From Vagococcus salmoninarum (lineage in GTDB: Bacteria > Bacillota > Bacilli > Lactobacillales > Vagococcaceae), in contig NZ_NGJU01000002.1 in the NCBI RefSeq assembly GCF_003987495.1, positions 62,001 to 126,000 of the forward strand: 64,000 nucleotides of DNA, written 5' to 3'. Each line of letters begins with the position of its first letter. The first letter of the stretch is position 1. Below, one piece after another: positions 21,795 to 29,920 of the stretch. The notes under the pieces are model-generated. The model ran no database searches and was not told where the DNA came from. It was given only the letters and a program-made list of their open reading frames with translations. The position numbers were made by a program, and so were the translations under genes.

Positions 21795-22507
21795 CACAAC
21801 GCTCCTTTTCTTTCATAATATTTCTCAAAAACATCTCGAGGGCGGATAATACCAATTAAGTTACCATTCGGGTTCCCATCTTTTGTAATTAAGATAGTTT
21901 CAATCAGCGGGTCTTTTAAAAAGACTTCCAGGGCTTGGTAAGTCATCGTCTGCTCATCTACAAAGCGATAATTATGACGTTTGCGGTCACTAGCTAAGAC
22001 ATCGGCGACTTTTTTCCCTTGAATTTCGATCACATTTTTGTGATCTTGGGAAGCCATCCAAATCCCTAACCCGTGGGCAGTAATCAAGCCTAAAAATTTC
22101 CCTTGTTCATAAATCGGGAATTGGGAGTAGCCTTTTTCGGCAATAATCGATAAAATATCACTCAAATTGACATTTTTATCAAAACCCGTCACCGTTTTTT
22201 GAAAGCGCGGAATGACGTACTCAGGTTTGATTAAATCAGCTTCGATTGTTTTTAAACGTGAAATCACCCATTCATTTGGTTCCGCAATAATAAAATCTGG
22301 AGAAATCCGATCATGTACGATGGCATTTCGTAATTGGGCGATTTCTAACAAATCGTCTTGGTATTTTCTGACTAGTAAATCCGAGCGTTTACTTAACCGA
22401 CGAACGAGTTCACTAAATCCCATACTTCCTGGCTGATCCATTTCATCACGCAGCCATTTTTCGACTCGATTGAAAGTTGCCAAAAAATCATTGCCTTGAG
22501 CACCCAC
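21794..22507 (-). CDS. HEPN-like domain fused to CBS-pair protein
   Basis: A 237-aa cytoplasmic protein. Residues 1-95 are helical and contain R60-N-A-I-V-H65, which fits the RNxxxH (Rx4-6H) catalytic signature of HEPN ribonucleases. Residues 95-230 hold two CBS motifs (SQFPIYEQGKFLGLITAHG and ETILITKDGNPNGNLIGIIR), usually adenosine-ligand sensors. It starts at a GTG with GAGGAG 8 nt upstream, overlapping the previous stop, and its own stop overlaps lspA. A nucleotide-gated RNA-binding or RNase role is inference from the motif only. A plain CBS regulator with a helical N-terminus is the alternative. Confidence 0.7.
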   Translation of the reverse strand: MGAQGNDFLATFNRVEKWLRDEMDQPGSMGFSELVRRLSKRSDLLVRKYQDDLLEIAQLRNAIVHDRISPDFIIAEPNEWVISRLKTIEADLIKPEYVIPRFQKTVTGFDKNVNLSDILSIIAEKGYSQFPIYEQGKFLGLITAHGLGIWMASQDHKNVIEIQGKKVADVLASDRKRHNYRFVDEQTMTYQALEVFLKDPLIETILITKDGNPNGNLIGIIRPRDVFEKYYERKGAL

Positions 22508-22887
22508 TACTCCTGCTCCTCAATCACATAAAATTTTGGTGCCATCACAGCAACAAAACCAACATAGATGATTAAAATTCCCACGCCTAAGACCCATGAT
22601 CTAAAAATCAGCGGTAAAATAAAAATTAAAGTAAACAAAGACATATACAATTTCAAAATATTCGGATTAATTTTAATTTGTAATTCCTTACTCTCAGCAT
22701 TATTTTCCAATGAATAAATTTCGCTTTTTAAAAATGAAAATTTCCCTTGAATGGTTGTTTCTTCAGTTATTTCAAACTCTTTAGACCCATCATGGTTTAA
22801 CAAAAATGCTTGTTGGCCATTTTTCAAAATTTTTAAAGGACTTCCCATACCAAAAAAGCCAGTTTTACGCGTTAATTTTACTTTCAT
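22507..22887 (-). CDS. Hypothetical membrane protein
   Basis: A 126-aa protein with a soluble beta-rich N-terminal half (residues 1-75, starting MKVKLTRKTGFFGMG) and two hydrophobic helices near the C-terminus (about 80-115). I chose the ATG at 22887 because AAGGTG lies 6 nt upstream; the GTG at 22896 has no separate ribosome site. Its stop overlaps the GTG of the HEPN-like/CBS gene, so it is probably the first gene of a four-gene unit with lspA and rluD. I do not recognise the family. Confidence 0.6.
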   Translation of the reverse strand: MKVKLTRKTGFFGMGSPLKILKNGQQAFLLNHDGSKEFEITEETTIQGKFSFLKSEIYSLENNAESKELQIKINPNILKLYMSLFTLIFILPLIFRSWVLGVGILIIYVGFVAVMAPKFYVIEEQE

Positions 22888-23002
22888 GATTTTCACCTTT
22901 TCTTTTCAACAATTAATCTTTTCATACTTACCTATAATAACAGTAAAAGCAAAAAAATGCCAAGAAGATTCGCAAAAAGCTTTCTTCTAGACATTAAGTA
23001 CC

Positions 23003-23128
23003 TTAGATTTTTTTACGATTAAATGGTAAATCACGGACTAGTTCATTTTTTAGCGATTTCGGATAATAAATAAATAAGCGACCAATTATAAACCCACATT
23101 TATACACTAGAAAAACAGCTTGCTTCAT
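23003..23128 (-). CDS. Possible small basic protein (41 aa)
   Basis: A short frame starts MKQAVFLVYKCGFIIGRL, with one weakly hydrophobic segment and a Lys/Arg-rich C-terminus. GAGG lies 10 nt upstream of the ATG and a TATACT sits about 30 nt upstream. The open frame extends back to 23209, but that part has no ribosome site. No neighbour suggests a role. It could be chance coding, though the start signals are reasonable. Confidence 0.35.
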   Translation of the reverse strand: MKQAVFLVYKCGFIIGRLFIYYPKSLKNELVRDLPFNRKKI

Positions 23129-23337
23129 TTTGCCACGTCCTCGCTTGTAATTACTTATAGTATAGCTTATCTTAGTTTTGAAAAGTAATCTTTTCGTCTT
23201 TTTTAACATCTTTTTATTATATTTGTAACATATTTAATATAACTAATAGAATAGTCTGACTATTAGTGATTCTTCCCTTTATTTTTAGCGACTCATTAAA
23301 TAATTAATTAATACTAAGATTTATCTTTGTCCAGAGT

Positions 23338-23366
23338 TTGACCTTTGGACAAATAATACTTATAAT
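23338..23366 (+). promoter_or_regulatory. Promoter of the cold-shock gene
   Basis: TTGACC (23338-23343), a 17-nt spacer and TATAAT (23361-23366). Transcription would start near 23373, giving a leader of only about 30 nt, much shorter than the long regulated leader of E. coli cspA. Confidence 0.8.
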
Positions 23367-23403
23367 GAGTTTAGACTTTATTTTAGTGATGGGGGAATGT
23401 AAA

Positions 23404-23610
23404 ATGACTGATGGCGTAGTAAAGTGGTTTGATACTAAAAAAGGTTACGGATTTATTACTTACAATGAAACCGAGGAAATCTTTGTTCATTTTACAGGAA
23501 TCGAAGGTGACGGTTTTAAAACACTGAAAGATAACCAACCCGTTCGTTTTGAAATTAAAGAAGGTCATCGTGGTTTACAAGCAACAGCCGTTTCGGCTTT
23601 AGAAGAATAA
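23404..23610 (+). CDS. Cold-shock-domain protein
   Basis: A 68-aa single OB-fold RNA/DNA-binding protein. It has VKWFDTKKGYGFIT (RNP1 region KGYGFI) and IFVHFTGI (RNP2 region), and ends in QATAVSALEE. It is somewhat divergent from major Csp proteins: Tyr replaces the usual Phe in KGFGFI and the C-terminal GPQA is missing. The ATG at 23404 gives the family length; upstream in-frame starts fall inside the promoter. A bidirectional terminator follows. Confidence 0.92.
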   Translation: MTDGVVKWFDTKKGYGFITYNETEEIFVHFTGIEGDGFKTLKDNQPVRFEIKEGHRGLQATAVSALEE

Positions 23611-23611
23611 T

Positions 23612-23646
23612 AAAAAAAGTGTCTGCTAATTTAGCAGGCACTTTTT
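23612..23646. terminator. Bidirectional terminator, csp / EbsA-like gene
   Basis: A 9-bp stem (one wobble) with A7 on the left and T5 on the right serves two convergent genes. It overlaps the stop of the minus-strand gene. Confidence 0.8.
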
Positions 23647-24082
23647 AAATACTGACAATTTTACCTTGAAAGGCTGTTTGGTCTTCTAGTGTTGCAATAA
23701 AGGCTGTCATAGTTTTTGGATTCATTAAAAAAGATCGCTCTTCTTCTTTCAATTCCTCAAAACCAACCACACTGAAAGTTAAACCGTATGCGCCGATTGA
23801 CACTTTTTCAATCGCCTCTACTGGAAAAATCAGACTATTCTTTTTTAAAATTGCTTGACAGACTAAGAATTCATCATTAATCAGGAACTCTCGGCGACTT
23901 GCTGCCCAGACTAAGAAACAAAATAGTCCAAACAAGCCTATGGTTAAGAAACTAAGTCCCATTTGTTCTAAAATTGAGGTTATCATTAAAAAGAAAACCC
24001 CTGAGGTCAGAGACCAATAAATAATACTTGTAGCTACTTCTGGTTGCCATCTATAAACTTTTTGTTGTTTTTTTATCGTCAC
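23645..24082 (-). CDS. EbsA-like membrane protein
   Basis: A 145-aa protein with two TM helices (about 18-38 and 43-61) and a cytoplasmic PH-like C-terminal half. The layout, size and position beside a cold-shock gene and rnhA fit the EbsA family of enterococci, linked to cell-surface aggregation receptor function; I recognise it by overall character rather than by a short motif. It starts at a GTG with GAGG 7 nt upstream. It is divergent from rnhA across an 87-nt spacer that contains a dyad. Confidence 0.6.
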   Translation of the reverse strand: MTIKKQQKVYRWQPEVATSIIYWSLTSGVFFLMITSILEQMGLSFLTIGLFGLFCFLVWAASRREFLINDEFLVCQAILKKNSLIFPVEAIEKVSIGAYGLTFSVVGFEELKEEERSFLMNPKTMTAFIATLEDQTAFQGKIVSI

Positions 24083-24101
24083 TGTTATACCTCACAAACT
24101 T

Positions 24102-24129
24102 TATGGTAATATATCTCTATACTACCATA
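24102..24129. promoter_or_regulatory. Dyad in the EbsA-like/rnhA divergent spacer
   Basis: TATGGTA (24102-24108) and TACCATA (24123-24129) form a perfect inverted repeat with an AT-rich centre. A TATACT -10-like hexamer for rnhA (24118-24123) lies inside it. It may be an operator or just promoter-like AT symmetry. Confidence 0.4.
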
Positions 24130-24169
24130 TCTCATGTAAAATAAAAAATATTAGTCGTTGGAGGTTACC

Positions 24170-24574
24170 ATGTTAAAAATTTATATTGATGCTGCCACAA
24201 AAGGCAATCCTGGACCAAGCGGTTGCGGTGTATTAATAACTGGTGATGGTCTATATCAACAATTAAGTTTTCCACTCAGCATCTTAACTAACCATCAAGC
24301 TGAGTTTGCCGCCTTAGAATGTGCATTAACCGAAGCACTTGCGCAAAATTTACAAAATCAATCAATTTTTTTATACACGGATAGTCAAGTCGTAGCGCAA
24401 GTCATTGATCAAAACACTACAAGCAATCTTGCCTTTCACCCTTATTTATTACGAATTCAAGACTTACTTAAACACTTTCAACTAGTTATCATTCAATGGA
24501 TTCCTGAAAAGGATAACCGGGGAGCAGACAATTTAGCTCGCCAAGGTCTCCAAAAAGCATTAAAAAACGCGTAA
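24170..24574 (+). CDS. RNase HI-family protein
   Basis: A 134-aa nuclease that would cut RNA in RNA-DNA hybrids. The four metal-binding acids are present: D7 (IYIDAATKGNPG), E45 (HQAEFAALE), D71 (LYTDSQ) and D120 (NRGADNLAR). It is shorter than E. coli RNase HI and lacks the basic handle, like the YpdQ/RnhA2 type of Firmicutes. The start is the ATG at 24170, because GGAGG lies 6 nt before it; the upstream TTG overlaps that ribosome site. Confidence 0.88.
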   Translation: MLKIYIDAATKGNPGPSGCGVLITGDGLYQQLSFPLSILTNHQAEFAALECALTEALAQNLQNQSIFLYTDSQVVAQVIDQNTTSNLAFHPYLLRIQDLLKHFQLVIIQWIPEKDNRGADNLARQGLQKALKNA

Positions 24575-24605
24575 ACCTCTGTCATAGCGACTAGTTTACG
24601 CGTTT
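24565..24605. terminator. Bidirectional terminator, rnhA / hemH
   Basis: A perfect 12-bp stem AAACGCGTAAAC/GTTTACGCGTTT spans the rnhA stop and ends just before the hemH stop. Confidence 0.8.
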
Positions 24606-24607
24606 TA

Positions 24608-25558
24608 TTATTTCTCCCTAACTAATTGGGCTAATAGATCAATTAAACCAGCATCATCGTTGAAAGGATGAATATAGTTAAATTCTTTACCACCATTTTC
24701 CATAAAGTATGTCCGATTCTCATCTTCGATTTCTTCAATTGTTTCGATACAATCTGACACAAAGCCTGGGGTAATGACTAAGACTTTTTCAACCCCTTGA
24801 CTTGGTAAAGCCATTAAGGTTTTGTCTAAAGCTGGTGTTAACCACTCAGCTGGGCCAAATTTCGACTGATAAGTCATCATCCAAGGGATATCCAATGATA
24901 GTTTCTCAAAGATGGCATCTGTGGTGGCTTGGCACTGGGCTTGGTAAGGGTCACCTTTTTCGACATAACTAACAGGAATCCCATGATAAGATAACACTAA
25001 GCGATCTGGTTGATACTTTGCCACGCCTTCTTTGATTTGCTTAACTAATAAATCAATGTATAAAGGATGGTCTGTAAATTCCCGAATCAAATGCAAACTA
25101 GGCATGTTTTCTTGTTTTAAGTAATGACGGAAAACCGCATCATTAATTGAAGCGGTCGTTGTCGTGGAATATTGAGGATACAAAGGAATTACTGTGATAT
25201 CTTCAACCCCCTCTGCTTCCATCGCTTTTAACGATTCAGCGATGGTCGGCTGACTATAAGCCATGCCAAACTTAACCGAATAATCTGGAAAGCGATCTTG
25301 AAGCTGCTCTGCTTGAGACTTCGTATAGACTAATAAAGGTGATCCTTCTTTCGTCCAAATTTCTTTATATAACGCAGCCGATTTTTTCGGACGGGTATTT
25401 AAAATAATGCCATGTAACACTGGTAACCAAATCATACGATGAGTATCAATTACCCGATGATCCCCTAAAAATTGTTTCAAATAAGCTCTAACTTCTTTCT
25501 TTTCAGGCTTATCTGGTGTTCCGATATTAGCAATTAAGATGCCTTTTTTCTTAGCCAA
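24608..25558 (-). CDS. hemH: Ferrochelatase (HemH/CpfC)
   Basis: Inserts iron into a porphyrin, coproporphyrin III in the Gram-positive pathway. The 316-aa protein has ILIANIGTPDKP at the N-terminus, GSPLLVYT, PLYPQYS, the catalytic His in LSYHGIP near residue 185, TYQSKFGPAEWL and the acidic GFVSDCIETIEEI segment. No other haem biosynthesis gene is in the window. Many enterococci keep a lone ferrochelatase without making haem from glutamate, so it may act on imported porphyrin; that is inference. Confidence 0.94.
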   Translation of the reverse strand: MAKKKGILIANIGTPDKPEKKEVRAYLKQFLGDHRVIDTHRMIWLPVLHGIILNTRPKKSAALYKEIWTKEGSPLLVYTKSQAEQLQDRFPDYSVKFGMAYSQPTIAESLKAMEAEGVEDITVIPLYPQYSTTTTASINDAVFRHYLKQENMPSLHLIREFTDHPLYIDLLVKQIKEGVAKYQPDRLVLSYHGIPVSYVEKGDPYQAQCQATTDAIFEKLSLDIPWMMTYQSKFGPAEWLTPALDKTLMALPSQGVEKVLVITPGFVSDCIETIEEIEDENRTYFMENGGKEFNYIHPFNDDAGLIDLLAQLVREK

Positions 25559-25645
25559 AAAAACTCCCTCTTTTCTAAGAAATTCAATAACTTATCATAG
25601 TATAACAAAAGCCTTCCAGACTTCCTAGTCAATATTGGCTCATCG

Positions 25646-25674
25646 TATACATTAAATGAAAATCAAGCTATAAT
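25646..25674 (+). promoter_or_regulatory. Promoter of the GlpO-like gene
   Basis: TATACA (25646-25651), a 17-nt spacer and TATAAT (25669-25674), 33 nt upstream of the start codon. Confidence 0.55.
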
Positions 25675-25707
25675 AACATAAAGACTTCCCGATTAGGAGG
25701 AATAACA

Positions 25708-27264
25708 ATGAATTTATCTAGAGAAACCCGACAGAAACATTTACGTATTATGACTGAAACCCCTCTCGACCTTTTAGTTATTGGTGGTGGGATAACTGGG
25801 GCTGGTATTACTATTGATGGCATTAGTCGTGGTCTCGGTGTCGCTTTAATTGAGATGGGGGATTTTGCTTCTGGGGCAACTTCGGCTTCCCATAAACTGC
25901 TTAGAGGCGAAATTAGTACAAATAACGGCGAGCGCAAAGGATTACTAGAAAATGCTCCCCACTTAACGAAAGCCATTAAAGTATTGACGCCGATTTTTAA
26001 ACAACAAGAACTTTCTTTATTAAAATCCGCTGTCGCTTTGAAAGCTTACGATTTTTTGAGCCAAACTGACAAAGATTTAGCTTTTTTCACTTTGAATCGT
26101 TCTGAAACCCTTAAACGTGAACCTTTATTAAAAAAAGAAAACTTAAAGTCAAGTAGCATCTACACCGAGTATCGAACGAACGACAGTCGTTTAACTTTAG
26201 AAATCATCAAAAAAGCCGTTGATTTTGGGGCCTATGTTGCCAATTACACGAAAGTCGTTAAATTTTTATATAACCACCAAACAGGTAAAATTATTGGCGT
26301 TCGAGCTATCGACGGTCTAACTGGTGAAGAAATTGCCATTTATGCTAAACGAGTCGTCAATGCTACTGGTAGCTGGTCTGGAGAATTGTCACGTTTAGAC
26401 AAAGGAACGCCTTTGCCAAATCCTTCACTTAAGGAACAACACTATATCGTTTTATCAGCTAAGGCTTTGCCAGTAACAAACGCTCTTAACTTTCTTTCTG
26501 AAATAACTGATCAGTCTTACTTCGTGATTCCCGTTGGTGATAAAATTTATGTTGGTCCCCATGTCACATCATTAAATCAGCAAACTTTAGCTCAACAACA
26601 ACTTCTCGATGCCTTGAATGACTTTTTTACAATGCCCCCAATAGAGTTAAAGTCGATTGAAAGTTCTTGGACTGAACCTTCAGTCCAAGACAGTCCTTCT
26701 GATAGCTACTCTTTAAGTAGGTCTGGCCTAATTAGTGTGACTTTGACTGAACTTTATACATACCGTCTACAAAGTAAACTAGTTGTCGACCGACTATTAC
26801 GCTCCATCTGTAAAGAATACCACCGCCTCTTTATTAAGTGTCGGACAAAAAACCTCAGTGTGGCAGGTGGTGATGTTGGTGGTTCAACAGGCTTCCACCG
26901 TTATCAAAAAGAATTTATCCGCATTGGTGTTGAAAAATTTCACCTGTCCCACGGTCACGCTAGTTTGCTAGTTAACCGTTACGGATCTAACGTTATTGAT
27001 CTTTATGCTTATTTATTAAATGTCCCACCTCATACGAATTTAGCCGATCTTGATTACGTCATGCTTCGCTATGCTCTTGAAGCAGAAATGTGTCTGCATC
27101 CTTTAGATTTTCTAAAGCGACGAACTGACTATTTTTACTTCAACAAAGAACAGGCGATTGCCATTGCGGATCATGTGATTGATGAGATGGCAAAATATTA
27201 TCAATGGTCAAAAATTTATCATGAACAAATAATTACCGAAACGTGGCTAGCACTTGCTAATTGA
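25708..27264 (+). CDS. Divergent alpha-glycerophosphate oxidase/dehydrogenase-like flavoprotein
   Basis: FAD-dependent oxidoreductase of 518 aa related to GlpO/GlpD. The FAD-binding loop VIGGGITGAGI is at residues 24-34. VVNATGSWS and the late VAGGDVGGSTGF segment also fit the family. It is shorter than GlpO (about 600 aa). The KLVHGG(L/I)RYL segment next to the isoalloxazine ring is replaced by KLLRGEIST, and the GGKWTxYR motif reads TELYTYR. The frame is intact and has AGGAGG and a promoter, so it is expressed, not decayed. It may act on another substrate or have lost oxidase activity. No glpK or glpF is adjacent. Confidence 0.75.
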   Translation: MNLSRETRQKHLRIMTETPLDLLVIGGGITGAGITIDGISRGLGVALIEMGDFASGATSASHKLLRGEISTNNGERKGLLENAPHLTKAIKVLTPIFKQQELSLLKSAVALKAYDFLSQTDKDLAFFTLNRSETLKREPLLKKENLKSSSIYTEYRTNDSRLTLEIIKKAVDFGAYVANYTKVVKFLYNHQTGKIIGVRAIDGLTGEEIAIYAKRVVNATGSWSGELSRLDKGTPLPNPSLKEQHYIVLSAKALPVTNALNFLSEITDQSYFVIPVGDKIYVGPHVTSLNQQTLAQQQLLDALNDFFTMPPIELKSIESSWTEPSVQDSPSDSYSLSRSGLISVTLTELYTYRLQSKLVVDRLLRSICKEYHRLFIKCRTKNLSVAGGDVGGSTGFHRYQKEFIRIGVEKFHLSHGHASLLVNRYGSNVIDLYAYLLNVPPHTNLADLDYVMLRYALEAEMCLHPLDFLKRRTDYFYFNKEQAIAIADHVIDEMAKYYQWSKIYHEQIITETWLALAN

Positions 27265-27314
27265 AAAAACTGGGACTTAGTGACGGTGATCCGTTACTAA
27301 GTCCCAGTTTTTTC
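27264..27314. terminator. Bidirectional terminator
   Basis: AAAAAACTGGGACTTAGT pairs with its complement across a CCGT-type loop, with A6 and T6 flanks. It separates the GlpO-like and WxL-like genes. Confidence 0.9.
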
Positions 27315-27317
27315 TCT

Positions 27318-29741
27318 TTATAACCCAGAAACAATGTTCCACTCCAATGTTCCATTGTAAACACCTGTTTGATTTCCTGGCTGTTGTCTAATAAACAGAC
27401 CTTCCTTATTTGCTGCTAGCCAAGATAAATTAATCTCCCCAGCTCTCAATTCTTCGCGCTCGTAGACCCCTTGGCCAGAGCCGTTTAATTTTAATAAGCC
27501 CTTGTCTTTTCTTTTAAAATAGACCGCCCCAACTAAAGGACTTTCCCCTACTTTAAAATCACTGGCTATTCTTAAATTCAAGCGCCAGTCTCCTTGAAGC
27601 TCGTCGACAATTTTAATGTGAGTGTCTGTTGTTGGATAAATATCTTTAGAGCCTAAAGTGATCAAAGGTTGGTTGCCAAAGTCCAAGGCTTCTGTCCCTT
27701 CAATAAGCCCCAGCACCCCAGGGCGATATATGTAACTTACTTCAATTGTTCGGTCTTCTTTTCCGGTGTTTCCATGAGCCTCACCAATTAAAGTCGTGAA
27801 ATAGTAATTTAATTCTTGGGCTTCTTCTAACCGATCATCGGTTTGATAATAAGTATTATATTCAAGCTTGATTTCAGTCGATGGTAATAGCTCACTCTCA
27901 TCCTCTTTTAAATAATGAGTAATTATGGTAACTACGCCTTTTTTGTAATAATATTTAACGAGAACATCTTCATTAGGAATAACCCCACTGACTTGCCCAC
28001 TTGTTTGACTTTCGTCTAAAGTCAAGCCAAGACTTGTGTAGTCATTTGGCTCAGTCATATACTCATGCCCTGGCGTTCCAAGAAAGCTCGTTTCAGATAA
28101 CTTATTGCCACTAGGTCCATAATGTTCTGTTTTAATTGTTACGGTTTCAAAAATAGTAACTTCTGTCGTAAAAATATCCGAGGTTACCCCTGTAGTGTCA
28201 ACAGCTTTAAACGAAATACTATCACCATTTAATTTAAAGTCAGTCGCCGCTAATTCTAAATTAAAATCAAACCATTTTTCTCTTTCTTCCTCTGAGTCTT
28301 GGCGTTCATCTTTTTTAAATTCAATCCAGCCATTTTTTTCTTGGCTACCAATTTGATAATACAAAGTCACATTTAGACTATCGTAATCCCGCCACTGACC
28401 ATTAAATGCTAAAGTGTTGTCTTTATGAACTGACTGATTTAACGATTCTTCCATTAATTTTATTTCTGGCTTATAAATCGGTAAGACGTTAACGTCATAA
28501 GACATAATCGCTTTTTCACCAACTTCCGGGGGTTGACGAGGGTTCCATTTTTGAACGTACTGGGTATCGTATCCCTCATCGGTCCCTGAAAGAGGGGGAC
28601 GTATCCCACTTGCTGGCCAGACACGTTCATCTAAAGGGATTGTTTGGCTTTCATTACCAAAGCCATCTGGCCTTTGCTGAAAAGCACCGTTAGTTTTACT
28701 AAAAATCGAATTAAAGGATTGCCCTTCATAATTATCTGCTCCTCCTTGGCTTTGTTTCAATCGAGGGAAGGCTACGCGAAACAAGTCTAATTTATTGGCA
28801 ATATAAACACCTTTGTTCGTTCCTAATGAGAAAATCGGGACATTATCAATGGTGTTTAACATTGTATCTTCTCCAATCATAGCACCAAATGTTTTTCTTG
28901 GAAATTTATTTTCCGCTCCAAGTCGCCAGCCAGTATTTTTTACTTCATTAACAATTCTAATACCGCCATCATCTGTAGGAACCAACGTTTTAATTTGTTG
29001 GAAATAAAAATCCAAATTATTTATTCCTTGATTAATAGCCGTTCGTGCTTGTATCGCAAACCTACCTGTTTTACCAAGTTCTTGAATATAAAGTTCTTTA
29101 ACTGTTCGATACGATACTGGTTGCCCTCCTTGAGGCAACTCAAAGGCATTAGCTGGATCTTGTGAAATGTCATGGGTCATTCCAGGTAACTTCATATCGG
29201 TAATCGGAACCATCGTATACGTTGTATTTGTCCCTTGGTAATAGTTATAAGTATACTTAACAGTATTTTTCTTTTCTTTATCTTTGAATTTTTTAGTATT
29301 CTCAACAACAAATACGAGATTTCGTAACTGTTTAGACTTATCCGTTAAAAATTCACCCGTCTCCCCGTTAACGCCACCAAATCTAATATGTCCAACTAAG
29401 GTGCCAGTTTCAAAACCTTCAACTTCAATCGGAAAAGTTGTAATTGATTTCCCAGTATTGCTAAGGGAGATTGGATCCCAATTATCATCCGATAACTCAA
29501 ACTCATTTGCCATCATTGTCTGACCTGGCCAGATTGTTTCAATTTGGCTCCGATTATCGAGGATTTCCGGATCATTTTTTAGTGGGTTGCTTACTTTTTC
29601 CTCAACAACATTTATATCAGAATTACTGACTGGAGAATCTCCTTCAGTTGCTTTGATTTTAAATGTCGGCATAGTTAAAATTTGAACTATTCCTAATAAA
29701 CAGATTAGGCTTAGTGTAATCTTTAATCTTTTATTTGACAT
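27318..29741 (-). CDS. Secreted MucBP/WxL-like cell-surface protein
   Basis: An 807-aa exported protein. A signal peptide covers residues 1-30 (MSNKRLKITLSLICLLGIVQ...). A large N-terminal lectin-like region extends to about residue 420, then an Ig-like/bacterial Ig segment (about 430-525). Two MucBP-type repeats follow (about 530-660: IKTEHYGPSGNKLSET..., IITHYLKEDESELLPS...). The C-terminal domain resembles WxL: LDFGNQPL, GDWRLNLRIASDF and the final YNGTLEWNIV, with WNI in place of the usual second WxL. WxL domains bind peptidoglycan non-covalently, and there is no LPxTG. I start at the ATG at 29741; the TTG at 29771 has no ribosome site. The usual WxL and DUF916 partners are absent. Confidence 0.75.
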   Translation of the reverse strand: MSNKRLKITLSLICLLGIVQILTMPTFKIKATEGDSPVSNSDINVVEEKVSNPLKNDPEILDNRSQIETIWPGQTMMANEFELSDDNWDPISLSNTGKSITTFPIEVEGFETGTLVGHIRFGGVNGETGEFLTDKSKQLRNLVFVVENTKKFKDKEKKNTVKYTYNYYQGTNTTYTMVPITDMKLPGMTHDISQDPANAFELPQGGQPVSYRTVKELYIQELGKTGRFAIQARTAINQGINNLDFYFQQIKTLVPTDDGGIRIVNEVKNTGWRLGAENKFPRKTFGAMIGEDTMLNTIDNVPIFSLGTNKGVYIANKLDLFRVAFPRLKQSQGGADNYEGQSFNSIFSKTNGAFQQRPDGFGNESQTIPLDERVWPASGIRPPLSGTDEGYDTQYVQKWNPRQPPEVGEKAIMSYDVNVLPIYKPEIKLMEESLNQSVHKDNTLAFNGQWRDYDSLNVTLYYQIGSQEKNGWIEFKKDERQDSEEEREKWFDFNLELAATDFKLNGDSISFKAVDTTGVTSDIFTTEVTIFETVTIKTEHYGPSGNKLSETSFLGTPGHEYMTEPNDYTSLGLTLDESQTSGQVSGVIPNEDVLVKYYYKKGVVTIITHYLKEDESELLPSTEIKLEYNTYYQTDDRLEEAQELNYYFTTLIGEAHGNTGKEDRTIEVSYIYRPGVLGLIEGTEALDFGNQPLITLGSKDIYPTTDTHIKIVDELQGDWRLNLRIASDFKVGESPLVGAVYFKRKDKGLLKLNGSGQGVYEREELRAGEINLSWLAANKEGLFIRQQPGNQTGVYNGTLEWNIVSGL

Positions 29742-29880
29742 GCTGTCACGAACCTTTCTTAAAACAAACAACTTTAATCACTAAATTCAATTGATTAAAG
29801 ATCGTTTCCTCTCTCAATAAATAATAATATAAATCCAACCTTTATTACAGTCAGTATTTTCACTTAGCTCTGGTAAAAAA

Positions 29881-29914
29881 AGAGACTTTGCTGACATTAG
29901 TCAGCAAAGTCTCT
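29881..29914 (-). terminator. Terminator of the M32 carboxypeptidase gene
   Basis: A perfect 15-bp stem AGAGACTTTGCTGAC/GTCAGCAAAGTCTCT with a short loop is followed by seven Ts on the minus strand. Confidence 0.9.
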
Positions 29915-29920
29915 CATTTT

